Positions 26,623-35,863 are shown, numbered from the stretch's first letter. The stretch is DNA of 64,000 nucleotides from Phycisphaerales bacterium (GCA_905339235.1 CAJPFG010000031.1:186001-250000); one strand, 5' to 3'. A program made the numbers and translations. Notes: generated by a model not told the origin, from the sequence alone.

Positions 26623-27708
26623 TTACCCGGCCACCGCCTCGGCCGCCGGCGCAGGCTTGGGCTTCGGCTTGACCTCCCACCGCAGCAGGAACCCCGCCCC
26701 AACCAGCGACAGCGCCAAAGCCCCCGCCGCCAGCGCGACCCGGCCCGTCGTACCCACGGTGGGCACCAGGTACGCCCCGCCCGCGAACGCCGCCGCGAAC
26801 GTGCACGCAATGAGATCGGTCTGTCTGCGGGTGAACCCGCCGGCCTGCAATCGCAGCGAGAAGTGATCCGGGCTCCCCCGCCACCACGCCAGGCCTTTGC
26901 GAATCCGCACGATCGTCAGGAACGTCAACTCAAACGCCGGCACCGCCACCAGCAGCCCCGCCTGGAACACCTGCCCAAGCCCCCCCACCTTCATCACCAT
27001 CCCCATCCCCGCCAGCGTCAGCACCGCCGCCAGGAACCCCAGCAGGTGGCTTCCCGCATCCCCCAGGAAGATCGTCGCCGGCGGGCGGTTGAACACCAGG
27101 AATCCCGCGCTCGCCGCCGCCACCACAAACGCCAGCGGCCCCAGTTCCGGATGCGTCAGCCCGATCGCCACGAACATCACCACGCTCAGGCTTCCCAGCA
27201 GCCCATCGCACACATCCGTGAAGTTGAACGCGTTGACCAGCGTCGTGATCCAGAACCAGGCGATCACGCGATCGACGATGCCAATGCCCGTCAGCGGGTG
27301 CCAGACGCCCAGCGCCACAGCCAGCGCCGCCACGCACGCCTGCAGCACGAACTTCGGCGCGGGCTTGAACGCCACCAGGTCATCCCACACACCCAGAATC
27401 AGGAAGAGCAGCCCGGGGCCCGCGACGGCCATTGCGGAAAACGCGCCGATCGCGGACCCGGTCTCCGCCGCGCTTCTCGGCAGCAGCCACAACGCCAGCG
27501 CCCCGCACGCGATGCCGATCCCCGCGCCGACCCCGCCCAGGTAGGCCACCGGCCGGGTGTGCTGCGGCACGATCGGATTGGGCTTGTTCACAATCCCGAA
27601 TCGCCGCGCAATCGCCCGGACGGTCCACGTGCCCGCGATGCCACCAACAAGCGCCGCCGCGCTCGCCGCCGCCAACCGCATCTCCTCCGAGAGCGGCTCC
27701 GCCATCAC
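26623..27708 (-). CDS. MraY/WecA-family polyprenyl-phosphate sugar-1-phosphate transferase
   Basis: 361 residues with about ten membrane helices. Motifs of the family are visible: WDDLVAFKPAPKFVLQ (Asp-rich loop), NAFNFTDVCDGLLGSLS (the N-x-x-N-x-x-DGxxGL nucleotide/Mg site) and FLGDAGSHLLGFLAAV. Such enzymes transfer a sugar-1-phosphate from a UDP-sugar to undecaprenyl phosphate, starting O-antigen, exopolysaccharide or teichoic-type glycans. The C-terminal basic tail is Pro/Lys-rich. It overlaps the upstream FAD oxidoreductase gene by 4 bp, suggesting a surface-polysaccharide operon with the GT4 gene further upstream. WecA/TagO-like rather than MraY because no cell-wall genes surround it. 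Confidence 0.88.
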   Translation of the reverse strand: MMAEPLSEEMRLAAASAAALVGGIAGTWTVRAIARRFGIVNKPNPIVPQHTRPVAYLGGVGAGIGIACGALALWLLPRSAAETGSAIGAFSAMAVAGPGLLFLILGVWDDLVAFKPAPKFVLQACVAALAVALGVWHPLTGIGIVDRVIAWFWITTLVNAFNFTDVCDGLLGSLSVVMFVAIGLTHPELGPLAFVVAAASAGFLVFNRPPATIFLGDAGSHLLGFLAAVLTLAGMGMVMKVGGLGQVFQAGLLVAVPAFELTFLTIVRIRKGLAWWRGSPDHFSLRLQAGGFTRRQTDLIACTFAAAFAGGAYLVPTVGTTGRVALAAGALALSLVGAGFLLRWEVKPKPKPAPAAEAVAG

Positions 27709-29111
27709 CGGCCTTTCCCCGCGCCCGAAACGACCGTTGCCGATTCTTCCTCGACAACCGCGGGCGCCTTGCCGGCGGCGATCTTCTCCGCCCAGTCAAA
27801 GCCATCGTGCATGCAGCCGGACATTCCCGAGTACTCCCAACTTCCGTATCGACCCAGCGACGTCACACCGTAGGAAGCCAGGAACTTCCGCGCTCGCTCG
27901 ACCACCGGCTGATTCTCGAGGCTGAACACCACGTACGCGGGGTCGATCTTCATGAACTTGTGGTCGATGATCCGCGAGCCCTCGGGGATTGCCCCGGTCC
28001 GCCTGACGTCCGCCAGCACGCGCTCCAGCAGCACCTTCGGGTCCGTCAGCGGCGCCTCCGCCGGCTCGGTGATCTCCACCAGCAGGCTCCAGCCCTCCGG
28101 CGGCGCGCACAACTCATCGAACTCGTGCAGGAACACCAGCCGCGTGAAGATCAGCGACTCATCGCCGTAATACCGCCAGTGCCCCGGCGCCTTCGGCCGC
28201 GGCCCCTCCACCGCCAGCGCCACCGAGATCACGCGATTGCGTGTCAGTTTCGAGCACGCCTCGCGCAGATCGGGCGGAGTCTGCTCGCACATCTTCAGCA
28301 TCCGCGGCAGCGGCAGCGACGACAGCATCGCGTCTTTGAACCCGATCCGCTCCGTCCACGTGCGAGACCGGTCCCCGTACTGCACCGTCACCACGCGCTC
28401 CTCGAGGTCCACCGACGTCACGGTCTGCCCCAGCCGCAGGTCCGAAGCCTCTCCCGCCAGAGACGCCGAGAGCACTTCCATCCCGCGAACCGGCGAACCC
28501 GCCGGCGGCCGCGGATACCACCCCGCCGAGTTGTACGCCTTCGCATCCAGGTTCTGCGCCACCGCGCCCTTCAGCACCTTCTCGAAGTCCGGTCGCGTGA
28601 TGTTCCACGTGAAGCCCGACGGCGCCAACTCGTTCAACGGCCGCTTCCACATCTTCCGGTTGTACGGGAACAGGAACGCATCGCACATCGCCCGCCCGAA
28701 CGTCAGCAGCAGCATCTCCTCGAAGTTCCGCGGCTGCTGCGCCGGGGGCTTGTACGTCAACTCTGCCAGATCCTTGATGCATCTAACGCACACCTCGGGA
28801 TCAAGCCCGCCAAGGTGCATCTGCAACGGAAATCGCGTCGTGCCGTGCGGCGTTTCAACCCACGCCGTCGGCGGGCAGGGCGCCAGCACATCGCCCATCA
28901 GCCCGCGCACCCGACGCTCGGTATCGAGGTCCTGGAAGTACAGCAGGTGCACGACGTGATCAAACCAGTAGTCGCCGATCTTCTCGGTCCGGACCAGCCC
29001 CCCCGGCCGCGCCTCGCGCTCCAGCACCGTGGCGCGGTCCCCGAGCACCCACGCGGCCGATAGTCCTGTCAGCCCCGCGCCCAGGATGAGTACGTCTTTA
29101 CGTTCGATCAC
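27705..29111 (-). CDS. FAD-dependent amine-oxidase/protoporphyrinogen-oxidase-like oxidoreductase
   Basis: 468 residues. N-terminal dinucleotide motif VLILGAGLTGLSAAWVLG and the GG motif LEREARPGGLVRTE identify an FAD-binding oxidoreductase. A long capping domain follows with WKRPLNELAPSGFTW, and the C-terminal FAD segment includes GRYGSWEYSGMSGCMHDGFDWAEKI. Similar proteins sit in polysaccharide clusters (UDP-galactopyranose-mutase-like and NAD(P)-binding 'protoporphyrinogen oxidase' homologues). The glycan neighbours favour a sugar-modifying role, but substrate cannot be fixed from sequence. Overlaps the next gene by 4 bp (translational coupling). Confidence 0.75.
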   Translation of the reverse strand: MIERKDVLILGAGLTGLSAAWVLGDRATVLEREARPGGLVRTEKIGDYWFDHVVHLLYFQDLDTERRVRGLMGDVLAPCPPTAWVETPHGTTRFPLQMHLGGLDPEVCVRCIKDLAELTYKPPAQQPRNFEEMLLLTFGRAMCDAFLFPYNRKMWKRPLNELAPSGFTWNITRPDFEKVLKGAVAQNLDAKAYNSAGWYPRPPAGSPVRGMEVLSASLAGEASDLRLGQTVTSVDLEERVVTVQYGDRSRTWTERIGFKDAMLSSLPLPRMLKMCEQTPPDLREACSKLTRNRVISVALAVEGPRPKAPGHWRYYGDESLIFTRLVFLHEFDELCAPPEGWSLLVEITEPAEAPLTDPKVLLERVLADVRRTGAIPEGSRIIDHKFMKIDPAYVVFSLENQPVVERARKFLASYGVTSLGRYGSWEYSGMSGCMHDGFDWAEKIAAGKAPAVVEEESATVVSGAGKGR

Positions 29112-29291
29112 GACCCTCTCTCCTGTCGCGGCCTCCCGGAGGGGCCGCGCTCGCGCAGGAGTCCTCCGACATGAAATATGCCACAGGATTTGTGATTGGC
29201 CAGTAATCTACCAACCCAAACTCGCCCAACTGCGATTTTTACGGACGCGGCTGGGCTTTCGCCCCGATTGCATCCCATAACCGCTTATGTG

Positions 29292-30503
29292 TCATGGGTT
29301 TATGGATTCTGCCATGACCAACGCGTGCCGGGTCGTCAGGTCGGCGCGGCGATGATTTGCCTCGACAAACGCCCTTCCCCGCTGGCCCATCCTCATCAGT
29401 TCTTCAGAATTGCCTAATGCCGACCGAATAACTTCAGCCAAATCCCCGGGATTTTCCGGGGATACGCGCCACCCGCACCGGGCCTCTTCGACGATCCGTG
29501 AGATCTCGTTCGAAGCGCTCATCGCGGCCAGAACCGGCCTTCCGCTCGCCATGATCGTGAACGCCTTGCTCGGGACATTCGTCGTCGCCAGTTTGGGGTC
29601 CAGCGTCACCACTGAGACATCCGCCGCGGCGAGCATCTCCCCCAACTCCTCTCGCGGTCGCGTGTCGAGGAACGCTGTGTTGGACAGCCCCAACGCCTCG
29701 GCCTGCCGCAGCAGTCTCTCGCGCGCGTGGCCTCGTCCGACGATGAGGAAGCGGATGCGTGGATCGTCCTTCAGGATCGCCGCGGCTTCGAGCACCACAC
29801 CCACTCCGCTGAACGTCCCCAAGTTGCCCGCGTACAGCACCACGAACTTGCCCGCCAGCCCGTGGCGCTCTCGGAACGCATTCTCCTTTGGGCCCGGCGT
29901 CACGCCTTCCACGTCGGTCCACATCGGAATCACGCGCACGCGATCCTCGCGCGCCCCGCGCGCGATCACCTCGCGATTCAGGCCTTCGGAGAGCACGGCC
30001 ACGCGGGCGGCGCCGTGCAGAATGAGCCGCTCCAGCATCCGATTCGCCCGCGCCACGATCTTCCACCGAAACAGCGAGTCGGGGTACACATCCTGCACGT
30101 TCATTACCAGCGGCATGCCCCGCAGCCAACTCACGATTCCCGCGGCGATGCCGGTCGTGACCGGCGGCCACACGCATACCACCACGTCCTGCCGTTTCTC
30201 TCGCAGCGCCGCGGGCGCCGCGAGCACCATGTAACTCAGGTAGTTGAGAATCCGCGAAAAAAACGACTTGCGCCGGGGCAGGTAGACCCCGGTGCGAATC
30301 ACGCGAATGCCCTCCCACTCCTCGCGAACCAGCACCCGCCCGCGATACGCGATGGGAACTTCGTCCAGGCCATAGTGCGGCACCGTCGTCACCACCGTCA
30401 CCTCATGCCCCGCGGCCCGCAGATCCTGCGCCAACTGGCCCATCACCAGCCCCGTTCCCGTGGGATCGGGGTGGAAGTAGATGTTGAAGAGCAGCACTCG
30501 CAT
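29292..30503 (-). CDS. GT4-family glycosyltransferase (WcaI/WbuB-like)
   Basis: 403 residues, GT-B fold. The N-terminal domain begins MRVLLFNIYFHPDPTGTG and contains the amphipathic region and LVMNVQDVYPDSLF, both seen in WcaI/WbuB enzymes. The C-terminal donor domain has VLYAGNLGTFSGVGVVLEAA, RFLIVGRG, and the nucleotide-sugar motif NVPSKAFTIMASGRPVLA. Retaining transfer to a lipid-linked oligosaccharide at the cytoplasmic membrane is the family role; exact sugar unknown. Same strand as the two polysaccharide genes downstream, separated from them by 180 bp of lower-GC sequence. Confidence 0.88.
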   Translation of the reverse strand: MRVLLFNIYFHPDPTGTGLVMGQLAQDLRAAGHEVTVVTTVPHYGLDEVPIAYRGRVLVREEWEGIRVIRTGVYLPRRKSFFSRILNYLSYMVLAAPAALREKRQDVVVCVWPPVTTGIAAGIVSWLRGMPLVMNVQDVYPDSLFRWKIVARANRMLERLILHGAARVAVLSEGLNREVIARGAREDRVRVIPMWTDVEGVTPGPKENAFRERHGLAGKFVVLYAGNLGTFSGVGVVLEAAAILKDDPRIRFLIVGRGHARERLLRQAEALGLSNTAFLDTRPREELGEMLAAADVSVVTLDPKLATTNVPSKAFTIMASGRPVLAAMSASNEISRIVEEARCGWRVSPENPGDLAEVIRSALGNSEELMRMGQRGRAFVEANHRRADLTTRHALVMAESINP

Positions 30504-30519
30504 CGAGCCGTTCCCGCAG

Positions 30520-30551
30520 AAAAAAGCCCGCAGGACCTTCCCCGCGGGCCT
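30520..30551 (-). terminator. Intrinsic terminator after mscL
   Basis: On the minus strand GCCCGC pairs with GCGGGC (loop GGGGAAGGTCCT) and is followed by six Ts. It lies 31 bp past the mscL stop and ahead of the GT4 gene start. Confidence 0.7.
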
Positions 30552-30581
30552 TGACGCATCACAGCGTATCGAAGCCGTCGA

Positions 30582-31019
30582 TCAGCGTTTCGCGGCCAGC
30601 AGGTCTCGGATTTCCGTGAGCAGTTTCTGTTCGGGCGTCGGCCCCGCGGGCGCCGGAGGCGGCTTCTGCTCCTCGAACCGCTTCCGCATCCTGTTGAACA
30701 TCTTGACCATCAGGAACACGACAAACGCCAGGATCAGGAAGTTGATCACGTCGGTCACGAACTGGCCATACCCCAGCGCCGCACCGGCGCTCTTGGCATC
30801 GGAGTACTTCATCCCCGGCGCGAACTTCTCGCCCCTGGACAGCATCACGTACATCTCCGCGAAACTCACTTTCGCGGCGAGCCCGATGACCGGATTCAGC
30901 AGGTTCTCGATCAGCGACGTCACGATCTTTCCGAACGCCGCGCCGATGATCACCCCCACCGCGAGATCGAACACGTTCCCCTTCAACGCGAAGTCTCGAA
31001 ACTCCTTGACGAAGCCCAT
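30582..31019 (-). CDS. mscL: Large-conductance mechanosensitive channel
   Basis: 145 residues from ATG 31017-31019, with AGGGAGGATCC immediately before it; the longer frame to 31169 lacks a comparable site. The N-terminal helix GFVKEFRDFALKGNVFDLAVGVIIGAAFGKIV holds the first membrane helix, a periplasmic loop follows, then YGQFVTDVINFLILAFVVFLMVKMFNRM as the second, and a cytoplasmic helix ending in TEIRDLLAAKR. It forms a pentameric pore that opens under membrane tension, protecting from osmotic down-shock. A hairpin with a T-tract follows at 30520-30551. Confidence 0.95.
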   Translation of the reverse strand: MGFVKEFRDFALKGNVFDLAVGVIIGAAFGKIVTSLIENLLNPVIGLAAKVSFAEMYVMLSRGEKFAPGMKYSDAKSAGAALGYGQFVTDVINFLILAFVVFLMVKMFNRMRKRFEEQKPPPAPAGPTPEQKLLTEIRDLLAAKR

Positions 31020-31242
31020 TTGGATCCTCCCTTGGTTGAGGGTGCGATAGTAACGCCTTTCCGGCGATATCGCGGAGCCGGCGTTTCCCCTGGTCGCCGG
31101 CTGGCGCCCCCCGTAGGACGCGCTTTGCGAGTCCGCCGTCGCGAATGACGCATGTTCTGACGTGCGCACTACACTCAGAACCGGGAGCGGCCGGAGGATT
31201 CTCCGGCCTCAGGAGAGCGGGCGTTACCGTCCGCGCTGCTTC

Positions 31243-31830
31243 ATGGAACCTGGTTCACCAACCGGACAGGTCACGGAACTGTTAAGCCGCCTGCACCGGG
31301 GCGATCAGGCCGCGACCAACGAGTTGTTTCCCCTCGTCTACGAGGAACTCAAGCAACTCGCCCAGCGGCATCTCACCGACGAGCGTCGCGCCCACACACT
31401 CAGCCCCACCGCGCTCGTGCACGAGGCGTACCTGCGGCTCGTCGGCCCGGCCGATGCGCCCTGGGACAGCCGGGCCCACTTCTTCGGCGCCGCCGCGCAG
31501 GCCATCCGCCGGATCCTCACCGATCATGCGCGGACGCGCAATCGAGCCAAGCGCGGCGGAGGAATCCGCCCGATCTCGCTCGATACCGCCTCGCCCGTGG
31601 CCGAAGGCCAGTCGCCCGACGTGGACTTCGAGGCCCTCGACGCCGCCCTCGTGAAACTCGCCGAGATCGACTCCCAAAAGGCCCGCGTCGTGGAACTGCG
31701 GTTCTTCGGCGGCCTGCCGGTCGAGAGCGTCGCGGCCGCGCTGGGCGTTTCAGAAAGCACCGTCGCCCGAGACTGGGCGTTCGCCCGCGTCTGGCTGCAC
31801 CGCGAACTCACCAAGGGGGACGTGGCGTGA
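31243..31830 (+). CDS. ECF RNA polymerase sigma factor (SigK/TIGR02999-like)
   Basis: 195 residues from ATG 31243. Region 2 is VTELLSRLHRGDQAATNELF...VYEELKQLAQRHL and the family-typical HTLSPTALVHEAYLRLV. Region 4 reads LAEIDSQKARVVELRFFGGL then AAALGVSESTVARDWAFARVWL. This ECF subgroup is found mostly in planctomycetes and acidobacteria, with a Ser/Thr kinase instead of an anti-sigma factor. Here the kinase gene starts inside the stop codon (GTGA overlap), so the pair is translationally coupled. An upstream extension from GTG 31162 has no ribosome binding site. Confidence 0.93.
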   Translation: MEPGSPTGQVTELLSRLHRGDQAATNELFPLVYEELKQLAQRHLTDERRAHTLSPTALVHEAYLRLVGPADAPWDSRAHFFGAAAQAIRRILTDHARTRNRAKRGGGIRPISLDTASPVAEGQSPDVDFEALDAALVKLAEIDSQKARVVELRFFGGLPVESVAAALGVSESTVARDWAFARVWLHRELTKGDVA

Positions 31831-34262
31831 ACGTGGATCGGCTCAAGCGCGCGGAAGAGTTGTACTTCGATATCGCGGCCCTCCCCACGACAGAGCGGGA
31901 GCCGGCGCTGGCTCAGGCCTGCTCCGGCGACCCGGGCCTCGCCGATGAGGTGCGCGCGCTGCTCCGTGCGGGGGCCGACCTGGGCGGGTTCCTCGAAGAA
32001 CCGCCCCTGGGCACCGATTTCCTGCTCCTCGCCTCGCCCGCAACCAATGGTGAAGCCCCCGACGATCTTCTCGGGCGCCGCGTCGGGCGCTACCGCATCG
32101 AAACACGTATCGCATCCGGCGGGATGGGCACGGTGTACGAGGCCGTGCGCGAGGACGAGTTCCGGCAGCGAGTCGCGATCAAGGTCGTCAAGCGCGGCAT
32201 GGATTCCGAGGACATCCTCCGCCGCTTCCGCGCCGAACGCCAGACCCTGGCCGCGCTGAATCACCCCTACGTCGCCCGCCTGCTCGACGGCGGCGCCACC
32301 CCCGACGGCCGCCCGTTCCTCGTCATGGAGTTCGTCGAAGGCAAGCCGATCGACGCGTACTGCGACGAAAAGCGCATGCCGCTGGTCGATCGGCTTCGCC
32401 TCTTCCGCAGAGTCTGCGATGGGATCAAGAGCGCCCACCAGGCCCTCGTGGTCCACCGCGACATCAAGCCCAGCAACATCCTCGTCACCCCGGACGGAAC
32501 GCCCAAACTCCTGGACTTCGGCATTTCCAAGGTGCTCTCCGGGACCGACACCATCGACATCACCCTGACCAGCGCCGACCAGCGCCGCCTCACCCCGGAA
32601 TACGCCAGCCCCGAGCAGGTCCGCGGCGAACCCATCACCACCGCCAGCGACGTCTACTCCCTGGGAGTGGTCCTGTACGAACTCCTGACCGGCTCGCGGC
32701 CGTACCAGTTCGCGACCCGCACCCTGTCCGAGATCGAAAAGGTGGTCTGCACCGCGCAGCCCCCGCTCCCCAGCGCCGCCATCACCCGAACCGGCTCGCC
32801 CGACGCCGCCCCCTCGCGCGGCGGCACCGTCGAACGAGTCCGGCGCGGGCTCAAGGGCGACCTCGACACCATCGTGCTCTGCGCGCTCCACAAAGATCTC
32901 AAGCGCCGTTACCCCACCGTCGAAGCCCTCGCCGGCGACATCGACCGGTACCTTGAGGGGCGGCCTGTCACCGCGCAGAAGGACACCATCACCTACCGAG
33001 TCGGAAAGTTCGTCAAGCGCAACGCCCTGGGGACAACCCTCGCGGGCGCCGCGACGCTCTCCCTCGTGGCCGGCACCGCGCTCGCTTCGTGGCAGGCCAA
33101 CCGCGCATCCCTCCAGCGCGATCAGGCCTACGACGCCCGGGATGCCGCCGAGGAAATCGCCGAGTACCTCCAGAAGGCCCTCCAGGCTTCGGATGTCATG
33201 CAGATGGGGCTGGACCTGCGGGTGGTCGATGTCGTTGACGGGGCCGCGGCCAGACTCGAGGCCGATCTGGGCAACCGGCCCCTGACCAAGGCCGCCGTCC
33301 AGAGCGCCATCGGCCGCACCTACGTGGCCCTGGGAGACTACGAAAAGGCCGAGCACCACATCGTCGCCGCCTACCGCCTCCGGCAGGAACTTCTGGCGCC
33401 GGGCCACCACGACATCGCCGAGAGCAAGATGGACCTGGCCCAGTTGTACCACGCCACCGGCCGCCCCGTCGAGGGTGAGCGCGAACTCCGCGATGCCCTC
33501 GTGATCCACCAGCAACTGCGGGGCGAGCAGAATCTCGACACCGCCCGAGTCTGGAACGATCTCGGCGCCGTGCTGCGGTTGCAGGGCCGGCTGGACGACG
33601 CCGAAGACGCCCATCGGCGCGCACTCTCCGCGCGTGAGTTGCTCTCCGGGCACGAAAGCCTCGAAGTGGCCGAGAGCCTCAATAATCTGTCCGGCGTGAT
33701 GATGGCCCGCAAAGACTTTGAGCGGGCCGAAAAGACGATGCGTGAAGCCCGTTCGATCCGCCTGCGGTTGCTCGCGCCCGATCACCCTCTCGCGGTCCAG
33801 GCGACGCAGAATCTCGGAACGATCATCGGCACCCGGGGCGACTTCGCGCGGGCGGAACCGTACCTGCGGGAGTCCTTGGAAGGCTCCCGCCGCGCGTACC
33901 AGCCCGGGCATCCGGCCATCGCGAGCATCCTGACGAGTCTGGGCAACTGCCTTGGCGCGATGGATCGCAGGGCGGAGGCCGAGCCGTTGCTCCGGGAGGC
34001 CGTGCAGATCCGCCGCGCCAAACTCCGCGAAGAGGACCCGCAACTCGCTTTCAGCGAGGTGTCGCTGGGCCGCGTGCTCTACAAGTTGGGCAAGTCCGAA
34101 GAGGCCGAGGCGTGCCTCCGCCCCGCGCTGGAAAAGGTGCTGGCCCCGGGCCAGAAACTCGGCGCCAAGTGGGTGGACGGCGCCACGGACCTGCTCGCGA
34201 TTCTCGACGCCCGCGGCGCCACCCTCGACGCCGCGGAACTCCGCGCGGCACTGCCGCAATAG
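31827..34262 (+). CDS. Ser/Thr protein kinase with C-terminal TPR repeats
   Basis: 811 residues, GTG start overlapping the sigma factor stop. An N-terminal 90-residue region (PknB-linked helices) precedes the kinase domain: glycine loop IASGGMGTVYEA, VAIKVVK, catalytic HRDIKPSNILV, DFGISKVL and TPEYASPEQ. All invariant residues are present, so it should be active. A membrane helix (about 398-420) separates it from a TPR region (about 470-800) with tetratricopeptide units similar to kinesin-light-chain type ('LRDALVIHQQLRGEQNLDTA'). Topology: kinase in the cytoplasm, TPRs outside. It probably regulates the partner sigma factor, as in other planctomycete ECF-kinase pairs. Confidence 0.93.
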   Translation: MNVDRLKRAEELYFDIAALPTTEREPALAQACSGDPGLADEVRALLRAGADLGGFLEEPPLGTDFLLLASPATNGEAPDDLLGRRVGRYRIETRIASGGMGTVYEAVREDEFRQRVAIKVVKRGMDSEDILRRFRAERQTLAALNHPYVARLLDGGATPDGRPFLVMEFVEGKPIDAYCDEKRMPLVDRLRLFRRVCDGIKSAHQALVVHRDIKPSNILVTPDGTPKLLDFGISKVLSGTDTIDITLTSADQRRLTPEYASPEQVRGEPITTASDVYSLGVVLYELLTGSRPYQFATRTLSEIEKVVCTAQPPLPSAAITRTGSPDAAPSRGGTVERVRRGLKGDLDTIVLCALHKDLKRRYPTVEALAGDIDRYLEGRPVTAQKDTITYRVGKFVKRNALGTTLAGAATLSLVAGTALASWQANRASLQRDQAYDARDAAEEIAEYLQKALQASDVMQMGLDLRVVDVVDGAAARLEADLGNRPLTKAAVQSAIGRTYVALGDYEKAEHHIVAAYRLRQELLAPGHHDIAESKMDLAQLYHATGRPVEGERELRDALVIHQQLRGEQNLDTARVWNDLGAVLRLQGRLDDAEDAHRRALSARELLSGHESLEVAESLNNLSGVMMARKDFERAEKTMREARSIRLRLLAPDHPLAVQATQNLGTIIGTRGDFARAEPYLRESLEGSRRAYQPGHPAIASILTSLGNCLGAMDRRAEAEPLLREAVQIRRAKLREEDPQLAFSEVSLGRVLYKLGKSEEAEACLRPALEKVLAPGQKLGAKWVDGATDLLAILDARGATLDAAELRAALPQ

Positions 34263-34337
34263 CACCGCCGGCCCCCGGCACGAAAGGCGCGGCCCGACTT
34301 TTCCGACGCGAGCGCCGGGCGTAACATAGCCCCTGAC

Positions 34338-34412
34338 GCCGAGGTAGCTCAGCTGGTTTAGAGCGCTGGATTCATAACCCGGAGGTCGGCGGTTCGAGTC
34401 CGCCCCTCGGCA
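34338..34412 (+). tRNA. tRNA-Met (anticodon CAT), integration target
   Basis: Acceptor GCCGAGG/CCTCGGC, D-arm GCTC/GAGC, anticodon loop TTCATAA giving CAT, T-arm GGCGG-TTCGAGT-CCGCC, discriminator A; no CCA. The anticodon stem closes with an A-C mismatch at its loop end. The last 44 bases (34369-34412) are repeated at 44565-44608 and mark the site-specific integration of a mobile element that restores the intact tRNA. Confidence 0.92.
34369..34412 (+). repeat. attL (44-bp direct repeat, left copy in tRNA-Met)
   Basis: Identical to 44565-44608. Starts with GATTCATAACCCGG and ends with CCCCTCGGCA, the 3' part of tRNA-Met plus discriminator. The tRNA copy is at the left, next to the integrase, as for most tRNA-integrating phages and satellites. 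Confidence 0.93.
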
Positions 34413-34485
34413 CTTTTCGCAAACGCAGCCGATCGCGGGAGTTACCGCGAGCCTTCCCCGGTGGGGAAGTGCGGCTCCGAGACGC

Positions 34486-34512
34486 CGGAATCCGGTCCTG
34501 TACCGGATTCCG
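34486..34512 (+). repeat. 11-bp perfect inverted repeat before the integrase
   Basis: CGGAATCCGGT and ACCGGATTCCG, loop CCTGT, located 15 bp before the integrase ATG at 34528 and partly beside its ribosome binding site (TTGGAGG). The right arm continues the decamer GTACCGGATT, which recurs at 44470-44479 near attR. Possible roles are an operator/attenuator of int or an integrase arm site. Confidence 0.5.
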
Positions 34513-34527
34513 CTTGGAGGTCCGCAC

Positions 34528-35850
34528 ATGGCTCGTCTTCCAGAGAACGGGATCCCGACGTACAGGCTCCACAAGGCGAAGGGTCTCGCGGTCGTCACGC
34601 TCGACGGGCGCGACCACTACCTCGGCAAGCACGGGACGCCGGAGAGTCGCGCGGAGTACGACCGGCTCGTCTCCCTGTGGATCGCGAACGGCCGTCGGCT
34701 CCCCGACTCCCTCACCGGCAAGCGCCGCGACGATCGGTCCGACGTGACCGTCGTAGAAGTGTGCGCGGCGTACTGGGCGCACGCGGAGGTCAGGTACGCG
34801 GAGCAACGCGCGACCTTCTACCACGTCCGGAGCGCCCTCAGCCTTCTCCGCCGACTCTTCGGTCCGACGCCGGTCGTCCAGTTTGGGCCGAAGGCGCTCG
34901 GCGTCTACCAACGCGCCCTCGTCGATGCCCCGCCGACGGTTCACGCCAACGGGACCGCACGGCGGGCGGGACCGCTCTCGCGGAAGGTCGTCAACTACTA
35001 CACGCAGATCGTGAAGGGCGCGTTCAAGTGGGCGAAGAACCAAGAGATCATCCCCGGTTCCGTCTACGACGCGATCCGTGACGTCGGCGGCGTCCGAAAG
35101 GGCGAGACGAAGGCGCGGGAGAAGAAGAAGGTCCGGCCCGTCGCGCCCGAGGTCGTCGAGGCGACTCTCCCGTTCCTCCCCGAGGTCGTCGCGGACATGG
35201 TCCGGGTTCAGCGCTTCACCGGGATGCGTCCCGCCGAAGTGTGCGCGATGACACCCCGCGACCTCGACACTTCCGGTCCCGCGTGGAAATACGTCCCGCG
35301 CTCGCACAAGTGCGAGGTCCACGAGAAGGACCGCGTCGTCGCGATCGGCCCGAGGGCGCAAGCGGTCCTCTCGAAGTACCTCCGCTCCGACGATTGGATC
35401 CGTCCCCTCGACGCGGCGATCTTCTCTCCCCGCGAGGCGGAGGATCAACGCCGGGCGGCGAAGCGGGCGCGGCGGAAGACGCGGGTCCAGCCTTCGCAAC
35501 GGAACCGGCGGCTCCGGTTTCCAGAGTCCGGACCCGGCGAGCGCTACACGACGATGACCTACCGCCGCGCGATCGCGTGGGGATGCGATGCGGCGTTCGC
35601 TCATCCGACCTTGTCGGCAATCCCGAGGAAGGACCGGACGGTGGAACAGGAACGCGAACTCCGCGAGTGGAAGTCGGCGCATCGGTGGGGACCAAACCGG
35701 CTCCGGCACTTGCGGGCGACCGAGGTCCGCCGCGATCATGGTCTCGACGCGGCCCAAGCGACCCTCGGACACTCCCGCGTGACGACGACACAGATCTACG
35801 CCGAAGTGAACGAAGAGAAGGCGGTCCGGGCGGCGCTCGCGACGGGTTGA
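34528..35850 (+). CDS. Tyrosine recombinase (element integrase)
   Basis: 440 residues. Catalytic residues can be placed: Arg in TGMRPAEVC (about 234), His and Arg in LRHLRATEVR (about 394-397), His in LGHSRVTTT (about 414) and the nucleophile Tyr in QIYAEV (about 424). The N-terminal 150 residues hold an arm-type and core-binding SAM-like domain (HAEVRYAEQRATFYHV, GAFKWAKN). It sits 115 bp from attL and carries out site-specific insertion into tRNA-Met. ATG 34528 follows a good GGAGG site. Similar integrases are frequent in planctomycete genomes, consistent with a resident satellite lineage. Confidence 0.92.
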   Translation: MARLPENGIPTYRLHKAKGLAVVTLDGRDHYLGKHGTPESRAEYDRLVSLWIANGRRLPDSLTGKRRDDRSDVTVVEVCAAYWAHAEVRYAEQRATFYHVRSALSLLRRLFGPTPVVQFGPKALGVYQRALVDAPPTVHANGTARRAGPLSRKVVNYYTQIVKGAFKWAKNQEIIPGSVYDAIRDVGGVRKGETKAREKKKVRPVAPEVVEATLPFLPEVVADMVRVQRFTGMRPAEVCAMTPRDLDTSGPAWKYVPRSHKCEVHEKDRVVAIGPRAQAVLSKYLRSDDWIRPLDAAIFSPREAEDQRRAAKRARRKTRVQPSQRNRRLRFPESGPGERYTTMTYRRAIAWGCDAAFAHPTLSAIPRKDRTVEQERELREWKSAHRWGPNRLRHLRATEVRRDHGLDAAQATLGHSRVTTTQIYAEVNEEKAVRAALATG

Positions 35851-35863
35851 GGGAGATCCACCG

